Source: Candidatus Dormiibacterota bacterium (GTDB lineage: Bacteria; Chloroflexota; Dormibacteria; Aeolococcales; Aeolococcaceae). Taken from it: a DNA stretch of 12,836 bases. The notes below the pieces were generated by a model. It made no database searches. It was not told the origin of the DNA and was given only the letters and a program-made list of their open reading frames with translations. The position numbers and the translations under genes are program-made. Of the stretch, positions 12,831-12,836 are shown piece by piece (position 1 is the first letter of the stretch; every line of letters starts with the position of its first letter). Location: assembly GCA_003170875.1 (NCBI GenBank), contig PMYJ01000171.1, positions 23,486-36,321 of the forward strand. Reading direction: 5' to 3'.

Positions 12831-12836
12831 CCCGGG

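Overview
The window is very GC-rich (roughly 70%) bacterial chromosome. Almost all genes lie on the minus strand. The high-GC coding, HrcA/CIRCE-type control of groESL, a DtxR/IdeR-type iron box and several probable leaderless starts point to a high-GC Gram-positive-like lineage. Chloroflexota/Dormibacterota or a deep Actinobacteriota branch fits best, but this is inference: no rRNA or other clade marker is present. No mobile element, CRISPR array, tRNA or rRNA was seen, and no gene-free stretch exceeds about 150 bases.

Layout, left to right. The first 50 bases hold the 5' end of a minus-strand UvrD/PcrA-like helicase. Next is a membrane-anchored GGDEF-EAL c-di-GMP protein (115-1971) with altered key motifs in both domains. 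Then comes a two-gene minus-strand unit: a RimJ/L-like acetyltransferase (4725-5351), followed 4 bases later by a 878-residue protein (2084-4720). That protein joins a complete glutamine-hydrolysing asparagine synthetase to a C-terminal CofE-like (F420-0:gamma-glutamyl ligase family) domain. A small VOC/glyoxalase-like gene (5452-5808, the only confident plus-strand gene) diverges from the acetyltransferase and converges on groEL.

The groES-groEL operon (5890-7957) follows, with two overlapping CIRCE-like operators at its promoter. The right third is an iron-uptake locus: a DtxR-family regulator (12126-12830), then a lipoprotein Fe(III)-binding protein, a fused FbpB-type permease and an FbpC-type ATPase (11974 down to 8084). 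The permease and ATPase genes overlap by one base. A perfect 19-bp iron-box palindrome sits between the regulator and the transporter, over a likely -10 element, so the transporter is probably repressed when iron is replete. The regulator itself lacks most of the classical metal-binding residues of the DtxR/MntR primary site.

Most noteworthy: the AsnB-CofE-like fusion; the recurrent TAnnnT element 6-7 bases before start codons (leaderless transcription); the double CIRCE; the atypical DtxR beside a near-consensus operator; and a small duplication of the dtxR-like gene's 3' end inside the transporter promoter region.
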